Shown in pieces: positions 1-5,472 of a DNA stretch of 12,990 nucleotides. Below the pieces are notes generated by a model, which saw only the letters and a program-made list of their open reading frames with translations, made no database searches and was not told the origin of the DNA. Source of the stretch: JBAZBO01 sp041671425 (GTDB taxonomy: Bacteria > Patescibacteriota > WWE3 > UBA101185 > UBA10185); NCBI GenBank assembly GCA_041671425.1, contig JBAZBO010000018.1, positions 1 to 12,990 of the forward strand, in the 5' to 3' direction. Made by a program: the position numbers and the translations under genes. The stretch's first letter is position 1. Every line of letters begins with the position of its first letter.

Positions 1-1604
1 GAAGACCTATTGGAGTAAGCAACCGAACTGCCTATGGTTCTGCCTATATTTCTTGAAAGAGACGAAATGAGTATTGTGTTATCTATGTTGCCGTCATACC
101 AGTCTGGTTGTGTAAGTTTTAGATCCTCAAATCTCTTCGCCCAGATATCCTCTACACCAAATGCGGTGGCGTAAGGCAAAAGTTTTTCGAAGAACATCTG
201 ATTCTTAGCCTGATAGTCCAGCTGCTCATCCTGTGATTTGAGGAAATTTTCAAGGGATTTAGATTCCGAATACTTCTCTACTCCAAGCAAAGTTCGTTTC
301 GCAGACTTTCTGCCAAACACAAAAGCTGCAATAGCCAATATAAGGTTTCCGGTCACTAGACCTGCTACACCAAGACCCATGTTGTTCATCTCAACCTTTG
401 TAAAATCATTTTCGAACAACTTTTTCTTGGCAAGTTCCTGACTTAATGACTCCTTGAACTTTGTGATGCTCTTGGCAAATTTTGTAGATGTCTTTAGTGA
501 TTTTGCTTCTACCAAATTCTCTGAACTGGGAAATATTCCAGAAAGGATATCCTTTTCTGATTCCTGGAGATTGGTATCAATTGTGAAATCCTTCAATCTT
601 TCAAATGAAAAATTCTTCTTCTCATCCACATGGATCTTAAGAAAACCTTTCTGAGCAAGTTGAATGATAGATGCAGTTATATCTCTGAAATCAATACTCT
701 TGTCTATAAGTGATCCAGTTTCTGCCGCCGTATAAAGGCTTCCATCCTCATTCTTTGGTGGGTCAAACCACGCCGCCACTATCCTTTCATTCTGTTTGGT
801 AAATCTCTTATCTCTTCTCCAACCCAAAAAGATCTTAAGAGGCAAAAATATAAACCATAGGAATGCACCAACAGTGATTCCTGCCCCAATAAGTATAGTT
901 TTGATCCTTTCAAATATACTGGGCACATCTTCCTTAGGTTCCAGAACTCCTACTACACCTTTGCCAAAAGATGTGGAAAAGGTAAGGCCTTCACTTACGC
1001 CAAGACCTTGGGCTTTTACTAAAGATGAATTGCCTTGATTAGTTATTGTGCAGTTCTGAGTGTTTACACCAACAACCCCTGTATAACAGTAAGTATCAGG
1101 AACAAGATTATCGGGAAGTATTACTTTCACCAAAGCTTCCTTTATGGGAACCGGCCATGAGTTACCAGTGGCATTCCAATATAATTCGTCATGATCTTCA
1201 AAGTATGTCAATGCTCCCGCTACTTTGTAGGAAATAACATATGTATGTAATCCGGTTATAGTTTTGTTTGGATCTCCGATCTTTAGGTAAAGTTCGTCTT
1301 TCGTCGATTGATCAGAATATTGATATGACTCCCCCTTCTCATTCTTAATACTTATATTACTAAACGAAAGAAGAAATCTCTTTTTCTCCTCGTTTACTTT
1401 CACTTTAGGGATTTGTCTGAATATTCCGTGTCTTTCGTCGGGAAAGTTGTACTTTATTATCTCCAATACATCTACAGTTCCGTCCTTATTTATCTGGGCC
1501 TGTGAATTGAACTGCTGAATAAGCTCCTCATCAGCCAGAGCAGTTCGGCTCAGCAGTGAGAAGCAAATTGCAGTAAAAAATAAGGATAACCCTAGTTTTT
1601 TCAT
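1..1604 (-). CDS. DUF2207 family membrane protein, C-terminus cut by window edge
   Basis: The minus strand is open without a stop from an ATG at 1604 to the window edge, about 534 codons. Translation gives a signal peptide (MKKLGLSLFF...ALA, cleavage near residue 24), then an extracytoplasmic domain with the DUF2207 hallmarks HGIFRQIP (about residues 57-64) and HDELYWNATGNSW (about 137-149). A membrane segment follows near 233-257, then a cytoplasmic part with WFDPP (about 278) and DITASIIQLAQKGFLKI (about 305-321), a second membrane segment near 409-431, and FGVEDIWAKRFEDL near 481-494. These signatures in this order make the family call strong. The biochemical role of the family is not established. 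The Gly/Ser-rich tail usual for the family would lie beyond the left edge. The start codon lies only 5 bases after the CCA of the upstream tRNA-Leu and has no SD, so expression probably depends on tRNA read-through and processing. Confidence 0.9.
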   Translation of the reverse strand, partial: MKKLGLSLFFTAICFSLLSRTALADEELIQQFNSQAQINKDGTVDVLEIIKYNFPDERHGIFRQIPKVKVNEEKKRFLLSFSNISIKNEKGESYQYSDQSTKDELYLKIGDPNKTITGLHTYVISYKVAGALTYFEDHDELYWNATGNSWPVPIKEALVKVILPDNLVPDTYCYTGVVGVNTQNCTITNQGNSSLVKAQGLGVSEGLTFSTSFGKGVVGVLEPKEDVPSIFERIKTILIGAGITVGAFLWFIFLPLKIFLGWRRDKRFTKQNERIVAAWFDPPKNEDGSLYTAAETGSLIDKSIDFRDITASIIQLAQKGFLKIHVDEKKNFSFERLKDFTIDTNLQESEKDILSGIFPSSENLVEAKSLKTSTKFAKSITKFKESLSQELAKKKLFENDFTKVEMNNMGLGVAGLVTGNLILAIAAFVFGRKSAKRTLLGVEKYSESKSLENFLKSQDEQLDYQAKNQMFFEKLLPYATAFGVEDIWAKRFEDLKLTQPDWYDGNIDNTILISSLSRNIGRTIGSSVAYSNRS

Positions 1605-1609
1605 TTTAT

Positions 1610-1696
1610 TGGTGGGCGAGACAGGACTTGAACCTGCACAGGTTTTACCCCACAACGACCTCAACGTTGCGCGTATGCCAATTCCGCCACTCGCCC
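1610..1696 (-). tRNA. tRNA-Leu (anticodon GAG)
   Basis: A class II tRNA of 87 bases including an encoded CCA. The acceptor arms GGGCGAG and CTCGCCC pair fully, and the discriminator is A. The anticodon stem CAACG/CGTTG encloses loop TTGAGGT, giving GAG. A long variable arm follows, then T-arm GCAGG-TTCAAGT-CCTGT. It would read CUC and CUU codons. The gene sits between the DUF554 gene and DUF2207, all on the minus strand. Confidence 0.95.
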
Positions 1697-1706
1697 AAGC
1701 TAAGGC

Positions 1707-1712
1707 ATTATA
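1707..1712 (-). promoter_or_regulatory. -10 box of the tRNA-Leu(GAG) promoter
   Basis: A perfect TATAAT on the minus strand ends 10 bases before the mature 5' end of the tRNA. No good -35 hexamer is visible at 16-18 bases; that stretch would overlap the 3' end of the DUF554 gene. The tRNA and probably DUF2207 would be transcribed from here. Confidence 0.6.
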
Positions 1713-1720
1713 CAATATTT

Positions 1721-2410
1721 TCAAAGACCGAGAAGATGCAGTATTACAAGGAATACGAATGATGGGAGAAGGTTTGCTACCTCGATTTTCTTGATATCAG
1801 CCATGTTTATGGCAATACAGATCACTAGTATTCCGCCAAGAGCAGAAAGCTGGTTGACAAGAGTTTCACTGAAGAAAGACCCCAGAAGCGAGGATAGTAT
1901 TGTCAACGCACCGATATATACAAAAACAACTATTGATGAGAACAAGACACCTACTCCATAGTTACTGACGAAGATCATTGAAATGAATATATCAAGAACC
2001 GACTTAGCAATAAGTAATGTCCTGTCACCTTGTATACCCTCATTAAGCGCTCCCACTATAGACATTGCGCCCACACAAAAGAAGACACTGGAGTTTACGA
2101 AGCCTGAAGCAAATGATCTAGAACCATTAGCAAAACGTTTTCTTAAAGATTCGCCAAATCTTTCCAGAATATTGTGAATTCCTAAGTACTGACCACTTAT
2201 CGAACCCAATATCAAGCTAATAATTATCTGGAGAATGCTGACCGTACTCATTGCCATATTAATTCCCATATAGAGAAATACGACTGCAATAACTGTATAA
2301 AGTGATGTTTTATACTTCTCAGAGAATTTGCCGCATGTGAAAATGCCTATAATTCCACCAAAGATAATAGCAAGGGCATTGTAGAAAGCACCTAAAGGGA
2401 ATGGGAACAT
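1721..2410 (-). CDS. DUF554 family (YdfK-like) integral membrane protein
   Basis: This 229-residue protein is made almost wholly of membrane segments. It opens with LGAFYNALAIIFGGIIGI, the typical DUF554 start. The middle has GSISGQYLGIHNILERFGES, then FASGFVNSSVFFCVGAMSIV with GALNEGIQGDRTLLIAKSVLD and FVSNYGVGVLFS, all characteristic of DUF554. The length matches the family (about 220-240). The family is thought to be a small transporter, but its substrate is not established. The start at 2410 agrees with the family N-terminus and lies about 13 bases after a good -10 box, so the leader would be only about 6 bases and there is no SD. It stops with TGA, which argues against recoding of TGA in this genome. 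The promoter of the next tRNA overlaps its 3' end. Confidence 0.9.
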   Translation of the reverse strand: MFPFPLGAFYNALAIIFGGIIGIFTCGKFSEKYKTSLYTVIAVVFLYMGINMAMSTVSILQIIISLILGSISGQYLGIHNILERFGESLRKRFANGSRSFASGFVNSSVFFCVGAMSIVGALNEGIQGDRTLLIAKSVLDIFISMIFVSNYGVGVLFSSIVVFVYIGALTILSSLLGSFFSETLVNQLSALGGILVICIAINMADIKKIEVANLLPSFVFLVILHLLGL

Positions 2411-2423
2411 ACTTATCTACTTA

Positions 2424-2451
2424 ATTGTATCCTTTAGAATGTTTTTGTAAA
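2424..2451 (-). promoter_or_regulatory. Promoter of the DUF554 gene
   Basis: On the minus strand TTTACA (2451-2446) and TACAAT (2429-2424) are separated by 16 bases, each one mismatch from the sigma-70-type consensus. The predicted start lies about 6 bases before the ATG at 2410, giving a near-leaderless mRNA. Confidence 0.6.
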
Positions 2452-2481
2452 CGATAATAGTCTGGAAACCCCCCGTTACAT

Positions 2482-2568
2482 TGGTGCCGAAGGCGGGAGT
2501 TGAACCCGCACTCTCTTACGAGAACAGCCTCCTGAAGACTGCGCGTATGCCAATTTCGCCACTTCGGC
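2482..2568 (-). tRNA. tRNA-Leu (anticodon CAG)
   Basis: A class II tRNA of 87 bases with encoded CCA and discriminator A. The acceptor is GCCGAAG/CTTCGGC. The anticodon stem CAGTC/GGCTG (one G-T pair) holds loop TTCAGGA, giving CAG for CUG codons. A long variable arm (around TCTCGTAAGAGA) is followed by a normal T-arm GCGGG-TTCAACT-CCCGC. It sits upstream of DUF554 on the same strand. Confidence 0.95.
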
Positions 2569-2583
2569 TTGATCACAGGCGTA

Positions 2584-2589
2584 ATTATA
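2584..2589 (-). promoter_or_regulatory. -10 box of the tRNA-Leu(CAG) promoter
   Basis: TATAAT on the minus strand lies 15 bases before the tRNA 5' end. The -35 region is weak. It is back to back with the start of the VIT-type gene at 2622. Confidence 0.55.
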
Positions 2590-2609
2590 TCGTATTTGTG
2601 TGAATTTGA

Positions 2610-2615
2610 TATCAT
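2610..2615 (+). promoter_or_regulatory. -10-like box of the VIT-type gene (leaderless start)
   Basis: TATCAT (5 of 6 to TATAAT) ends 6 bases before the ATG at 2622, so transcription would begin at or next to the start codon. No SD is present and the -35 is weak. The spacing is the same as for the genes at 3144 and 5501. Confidence 0.45.
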
Positions 2616-2621
2616 AGATAC

Positions 2622-3110
2622 ATGGCTTTCTGGTCTCGTAAAACTGACATTAATAAAGGTATTAGCTTTGGTGTCACATCTGGAGTAATAACAACTCTGG
2701 GTCTAATGGTTGGACTAAATGCAAGCACTCAATCGAGAGTTGCGGTTCTTTCAGGCATACTTTCTATAGCAATAGCTGATTCATTTTCTGACGCCATGGG
2801 CATGCATGTTTCAGAAGAGTCTCAATCAGAAAGTTCCAACAGTCAGATATGGAAGACTACAATCTTGACGTTATTATCCAAACTTGTTGTTGCATTATCT
2901 TTTGCCGTCCCCATTGTTTTGTTTCCGCTTAACATTGGTGTAAAGGTGTGTGTGCTTTGGGGTGTCTTGATCACTACTGTTTTTAGCTATAGATTAGCAA
3001 AAAACAGAAATGAGAATGCTCTGCATACTGTATCTGAACATGTGGGAATTGCAATATTTGTTGTCATTGCAAGTTACTTTGTGGGCAAGATAATCTCAGC
3101 CCTTAACTAG
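2622..3110 (+). CDS. Short VIT1/CCC1-family membrane protein (putative Fe/Mn transporter)
   Basis: A 162-residue protein with about five predicted membrane segments. The N-terminal half carries the VIT/CCC1 signature: FGVTSGVITTLGLMVGLNAS (residues 16-35), then AVLSGILSIAIADSFSDAMG (41-60) and MHVSEESQSE, matching the family's Ser/Met/Glu-rich second helix. In characterised members the family moves ferrous iron or manganese out of the cytosol. Full-length VIT proteins (about 230-250 residues) have a cytosolic metal-binding helical domain after helix 2. Here that domain is replaced by a short linker (residues 65-75), so metal selectivity and direction cannot be assumed. The start is supported by a -10 box 6 bases upstream. 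It reads in the same direction as the glycosidase gene, 33 bases away, which seems to have its own promoter. Confidence 0.75.
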   Translation: MAFWSRKTDINKGISFGVTSGVITTLGLMVGLNASTQSRVAVLSGILSIAIADSFSDAMGMHVSEESQSESSNSQIWKTTILTLLSKLVVALSFAVPIVLFPLNIGVKVCVLWGVLITTVFSYRLAKNRNENALHTVSEHVGIAIFVVIASYFVGKIISALN

Positions 3111-3131
3111 CATCTTTATCACAATACATCA

Positions 3132-3137
3132 TATAAT
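3132..3137 (+). promoter_or_regulatory. -10 box of the phosphodiester glycosidase gene (leaderless start)
   Basis: A perfect TATAAT ends exactly 6 bases before the ATG at 3144, inside the 33-base gap after the VIT-type gene. No SD and no convincing -35 are visible. The predicted transcription start falls on the start codon. Confidence 0.55.
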
Positions 3138-3143
3138 TTAGAA

Positions 3144-4346
3144 ATGAGGAAATTCGTTCCTATGTGGGCAATGAAGTACATCCCTTTTGCTTTGGTGTTT
3201 TTTGTATTTATTCTGGGTTTTGGTTATCAGCATTTTAGAATAGTGAGGACTGAAAGATCACTCTTGGCACTAGAAAGCTCTCAGTCATTCTTCTCACAAA
3301 ACTTCACAGAAGATCTGTTCAAAGATAATCTTAAGATGATGCAAGCGATTGTAGCTGAGAGTTCAATAACAGCTCTTCAAAAAGAGCTCGATGATCTTAG
3401 AGCCGCAAATCCTGAGGATGTACAGATAGATGAAGTATATGAGTCATTATCAGATCTGGAACAAAAGATCCAAAGAAATAAAAGTGCAGGTCTTAACCAA
3501 CCTGATCTTACCGATCTACGGATTAAATGGGGTGAAGATGTACTTGATAAGGATTTTTCACCAATTATTAGTAGCATTGCCCAACAAACTAAACTACTTG
3601 ATGACGAACATGCAGCTTATCTAAAAAAACTTGAGCAAACTGTGGTCGCAGCCACAGGTTACAGTTTTCAAACAGTTCAGACTGAAAGAGGAACATTCAC
3701 TGCCTATGTAATCAAAGTGCCTTTGAGTAGCGTAAGGGTAAAAACACTTTCTGCCTCATCGGGAACTTGTAAAGACAATTGTCAGACAAAAAGTCTTGCT
3801 GACTATGTAAGAGAGAATGGGGGTTTTGCAGGTATGAATGGTTCATATTTTTGTCCTCCAGATTATTCTTCATGTGGGGGAAAGATAAACTCTTCAGACT
3901 TTGCACTTTACGATAGTAATGAGGGCAGGTGGGAACATAAAGATGCACTTGGATGGTCTGAAACGGGTCTACTTACTTTTAATGGTAGTGATCCATCATT
4001 CTATAAGAAATCCACTGAGTATGGTGGTGGGGGTGTAAGCGCAGGCATTTCAAACTATCCGTCATTGGTCAAAGATGGAAATATTGTTGTGGAAGATGAT
4101 GATATGACCACCTATCAAAAAGATGTAAAGGGACCAAGAGGAGTTATTGGTGTGGGAGGTGAAAATCTATACCTTGCAATAATCAACTCTGCGACGGTCA
4201 AGGATGCCGCTTACGTAATAAGGGCTCTTGGAGCAAAGCATGCGCTCAACCTGGATGGTGGTGGCTCCTCCGCTATGTTTGTAAACGGTGGCTATGTGGT
4301 AGGTCCTGGAAGAAGTCTTCCCAACGCAATCGTGCTGATAAAGTAA
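3144..4346 (+). CDS. Membrane-anchored phosphodiester glycosidase family protein (NAGPA domain)
   Basis: A 400-residue protein. Residues 10-28 form one N-terminal membrane anchor, followed by a helical, charged, coiled-coil-prone stretch (about 60-165). The C-terminal half is a NAGPA/DUF2233-type domain: FAGMNGSYF (228-236), GVSAGISNYPSLVKDG (297-312), RGVIGVGG (332-339) and the signature NLDGGGSSAM (369-378), ending in LPNAIVLIK. The family includes the human enzyme that uncovers mannose-6-phosphate and bacterial proteins acting on phosphodiester-linked sugars of cell envelopes. Four cysteines (209, 213, 237, 244) near the predicted active region suggest disulfides and an extracytoplasmic location. 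The coiled-coil could place the catalytic domain away from the membrane. The substrate is unknown; envelope glycopolymers are a guess. The stop codon is 2 bases from the convergent tRNA-Lys. Confidence 0.88.
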   Translation: MRKFVPMWAMKYIPFALVFFVFILGFGYQHFRIVRTERSLLALESSQSFFSQNFTEDLFKDNLKMMQAIVAESSITALQKELDDLRAANPEDVQIDEVYESLSDLEQKIQRNKSAGLNQPDLTDLRIKWGEDVLDKDFSPIISSIAQQTKLLDDEHAAYLKKLEQTVVAATGYSFQTVQTERGTFTAYVIKVPLSSVRVKTLSASSGTCKDNCQTKSLADYVRENGGFAGMNGSYFCPPDYSSCGGKINSSDFALYDSNEGRWEHKDALGWSETGLLTFNGSDPSFYKKSTEYGGGGVSAGISNYPSLVKDGNIVVEDDDMTTYQKDVKGPRGVIGVGGENLYLAIINSATVKDAAYVIRALGAKHALNLDGGGSSAMFVNGGYVVGPGRSLPNAIVLIK

Positions 4347-4348
4347 TT

Positions 4349-4423
4349 TGGTGAGGGCGGAGGGATTCGGACCCTCGACACCCTGGTTAAGAGCCAGGTG
4401 CTCTACCACTGAGCTACACCCCC
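4349..4423 (-). tRNA. tRNA-Lys (anticodon CTT), unusual T-loop
   Basis: A 75-base tRNA with encoded CCA and discriminator A. Acceptor GGGGGTG/CGCCCTC pairs with two G-T wobbles. The D-arm is GCTC/GAGC. The anticodon stem CCTGG/CCAGG holds loop CTCTTAA, giving CTT (Lys, AAG codons). The T-stem GAGGG/CCCTC is perfect, but its loop reads TCCGAAT, so position 55 is C instead of the near-universal T (pseudouridine 55). It is convergent with the glycosidase gene. Confidence 0.93.
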
Positions 4424-4436
4424 ACAAAACCCATAC

Positions 4437-4442
4437 ATTCTA
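4437..4442 (-). promoter_or_regulatory. -10 box of the tRNA-Lys promoter
   Basis: TAGAAT (5 of 6) on the minus strand, 13 bases before the tRNA 5' end. The -35 is poor. It lies in the gap after the mscL stop, so read-through from mscL is also possible. Confidence 0.45.
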
Positions 4443-4478
4443 TCACTTATCCATGGAAAACTTAACCTCCAGTCTTTG

Positions 4479-4778
4479 TTACTTCTTCTTGTCCAGCTTA
4501 TCCAAATTCAAAACTTTGACGCCAAAATAGACAACTGCCGATACAACTAGAAAATCAACAATCACTGTTACGAAGTTACCGTACTTCAATTCGGCCGAAC
4601 CGATCATCACAGAAGCATCACTCAAGTTCCCAACAGCTCCCAGCAATATTCCCAGCAAGGGGTTTATGATATCGCTTACCAAAGACGCAACTACTTTGGA
4701 CACAGCGCCACCTAAAATAAATCCAACCGCCAAACCCATCACACCCTGTTCTCTAATAAATTCAACAAAACCTTTCAT
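4479..4778 (-). CDS. mscL: Large-conductance mechanosensitive channel, C-terminally short
   Basis: A 99-residue protein with the MscL plan: an amphipathic N-terminus (MKGFVEFIREQG), the pore helix LAVGFILGGAVSKVVASLV (residues 16-34), the conserved SDIINPLLGILLGAVG (35-50), a short periplasmic loop with ELKYGNF (63-69), and TM2 VTVIVDFLVVSAVVYFGVK (70-88). MscL homopentamers open under membrane tension to release solutes during osmotic downshock. Typical MscL is about 130-150 residues. This one ends at NLDKLDKKK just after TM2, so it lacks the C-terminal helical bundle, a region known to be dispensable for gating in E. coli. An upstream GTG at 4787 is in frame, but the ATG at 4778 is preferred because AGGAGG (4792-4787) lies 8 bases before it. 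It is the last gene of the acidic/lysine-rich cluster. Confidence 0.93.
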   Translation of the reverse strand: MKGFVEFIREQGVMGLAVGFILGGAVSKVVASLVSDIINPLLGILLGAVGNLSDASVMIGSAELKYGNFVTVIVDFLVVSAVVYFGVKVLNLDKLDKKK

Positions 4779-4831
4779 TGCAATCACCTCCTGGATATAT
4801 TCTATTCAAAATAACTGACTATGTAAACGCG

Positions 4832-4855
4832 TGCGGCGACCCGATGGCCGCCGCA
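4832..4855 (-). other. GC-rich hairpin between the lysine-rich peptide gene and mscL
   Basis: In the minus-strand transcript a 10-bp stem (TGCGGCGGCC against GGTCGCCGCA) closes on the tetraloop ATCG. One pair is G-U, which would be an A-C mismatch on the plus strand, so the structure fits a minus-strand RNA. Only TTT, broken by CGCG, follows, so it is not a classic terminator. It could be a partial terminator, an RNA-stability element or a processing barrier that sets mscL output relative to the upstream genes. Confidence 0.6.
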
Positions 4856-4884
4856 TTAAAAGTCCAAGTTAAGAAACTAGCGTA

Positions 4885-4956
4885 TTACTTCTTCGCTCTC
4901 TTTGTCTTCTTTACTGTCTTCTTGGCTTTCTTTACTGTCTTTTTCTTTGCTGGCAT
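4885..4956 (-). CDS. 23-residue lysine-rich peptide
   Basis: A short ORF that ordinary length cut-offs would miss. It starts at the ATG at 4956 behind the complete SD AGGAGGTGA (AGGAGG at 4972-4967, 10 bases upstream) and encodes MPAKKKTVKKAKKT, continuing VKKTKRAKK. Lys and Arg make up 14 of 23 residues, with a repeated KKTVKK unit. The composition resembles the lysine-rich tails of histone H1-like bacterial proteins. Binding to nucleic acid or to an acidic partner is an inference from charge only. The gene starts 33 bases after the stop of the acidic 66-residue protein and is followed by a strong hairpin and mscL, all on one strand. It does not match the ribosomal peptide Thx in sequence. 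The SD and the ordered composition make a real gene likely. Confidence 0.7.
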   Translation of the reverse strand: MPAKKKTVKKAKKTVKKTKRAKK

Positions 4957-4989
4957 GGGCAGGTCACCTCCTAAAACAGGTGTAATTAA

Positions 4990-5190
4990 TTAAATCTCTT
5001 CATCATCTAAATCAAGATCATCATCAAAGTCGCCTGAAAGGTCATCTTCATCTATCGGAAGACCTTTCTTTTTTGCAACTTCTTTTCGCACCTCTTCATA
5101 AAGATCAAATTCTTCATCAGTTGCTTCCATGGGAAGTTCCCAGTCAATGTTCTCTTCTAACTTCTTTGTGATTTCCTCTCTAGTGAGCAT
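4990..5190 (-). CDS. 66-residue highly acidic protein of unknown function
   Basis: I do not recognise a family. The N-terminal half (MLTREEITKKLEENIDWELP, then a region predicted helical up to VRKEVAKKKG) looks folded and amphipathic. The last 20 residues (DEDDLSGDFDDDLDLDDEEI) contain 13 Asp/Glu. The start is firm: AGGAGGTGA, with AGGAGG at 5205-5200, lies 9 bases before the ATG at 5190. It is the first gene of a likely transcript with the lysine-rich peptide and mscL. The opposite charges of this tail and the next peptide suggest an interacting pair or a charge-buffering arrangement, but nothing in the sequence proves it. Acidic tails of this sort also occur in nucleic-acid mimics and small ribosome- or polymerase-associated proteins. 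Confidence 0.75.
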   Translation of the reverse strand: MLTREEITKKLEENIDWELPMEATDEEFDLYEEVRKEVAKKKGLPIDEDDLSGDFDDDLDLDDEEI

Positions 5191-5210
5191 GCGACTTCAC
5201 CTCCTCAAAT

Positions 5211-5234
5211 AAAAAACTTTGCACAAGGCAAAGT
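5211..5234 (-). terminator. Terminator-like hairpin directly before the acidic gene SD
   Basis: On the minus strand ACTTTGC-CTTGT-GCAAAGT forms a perfect 7-bp stem with a 5-base loop, followed by TTTTTATTT. The hairpin and T-run form a plausible intrinsic terminator, about 120 bases after tRNA-Arg. The T-run ends only a few bases before the SD of the acidic gene, so any transcript started upstream must pass it. It could be the tRNA-Arg terminator or a conditional attenuator of the small-gene cluster. Confidence 0.65.
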
Positions 5235-5281
5235 AAAAATGTTTATTAAAATATCTTTAAACACTTAAGCATTTTTCATCT

Positions 5282-5312
5282 ATTATTTTGTATTAAATAC
5301 AAAAAAAGTCAA
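5282..5312 (-). promoter_or_regulatory. Candidate promoter and palindromic operator of the acidic gene cluster
   Basis: On the minus strand TTGACT (5312-5307) and AATAAT (5287-5282) are separated by 19 bases, longer than ideal. The spacer and box edges contain a perfect 19-bp palindrome, TTTTGTATTAAATACAAAA (5286-5304), with 9-bp arms around one central base. A dimeric repressor bound there would cover the promoter. AT-richness makes chance palindromes more likely, so the operator call is tentative. Confidence 0.4.
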
Positions 5313-5352
5313 TAGTAAATATAATATAATGTTGATTGTAATGTTAATAAAA

Positions 5353-5429
5353 TGGCGCCCCCAGGAAGATTTGAACTCCCGACCCCTCCGTCCGAAGCGG
5401 AGTGCTCTAGTCCACTGAGCTATGGGGGC
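5353..5429 (-). tRNA. tRNA-Arg (anticodon TCG)
   Basis: A 77-base tRNA with encoded CCA and discriminator G. Acceptor GCCCCCA/TGGGGGC is perfect. The anticodon stem CTCCG/CGGAG holds loop CTTCGGA, giving TCG (Arg, CGA and related CGN codons). The T-arm GGGAG-TTCAAAT-CTTCC has a normal loop. It is transcribed away from the DUF4430-like gene. Confidence 0.95.
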
Positions 5430-5441
5430 TGACACTTTGGT

Positions 5442-5472
5442 ATTATACATCAGTAAACAGGTGCTTTTACAA
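5442..5472 (-). promoter_or_regulatory. Promoter of tRNA-Arg
   Basis: A perfect TATAAT (5447-5442) on the minus strand lies 12 bases before the tRNA 5' end. A 4-of-6 -35 box, TTGTAA (5472-5467), sits 19 bases further up. That -35 overlaps the -35 of the divergent gene at 5501. Confidence 0.6.

Noticed and set aside
238..1237. Plus-strand ORFs of 60-80 codons over the left end
   Set aside because: All are antisense to the continuous DUF2207 frame, which has clear family motifs.
1609..1794. Plus-strand ORF reading MVGETGLEPAQVLP...
   Set aside because: It is the antisense of tRNA-Leu(GAG), a well-known spurious ORF type, and continues over the 3' end of DUF554.
2421..2615. Minus-strand 64-codon ORF
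   Set aside because: It runs through tRNA-Leu(CAG) and has no start signal.
4167..4427. Minus-strand ORF beginning MWGCSSVVEHLALNQG
   Set aside because: A spurious translation of tRNA-Lys that continues antisense to the glycosidase gene.
4348..4530. Plus-strand ORF beginning MVRAEGFGPSTPW
   Set aside because: The antisense of tRNA-Lys plus the end of mscL; a typical tRNA artefact.
4778..4993. Plus-strand 71-codon ORF opposite the lysine-rich peptide
   Set aside because: Its Phe-rich sequence is simply the antisense of the AAG/AAA-rich peptide gene, and it has no SD or promoter.
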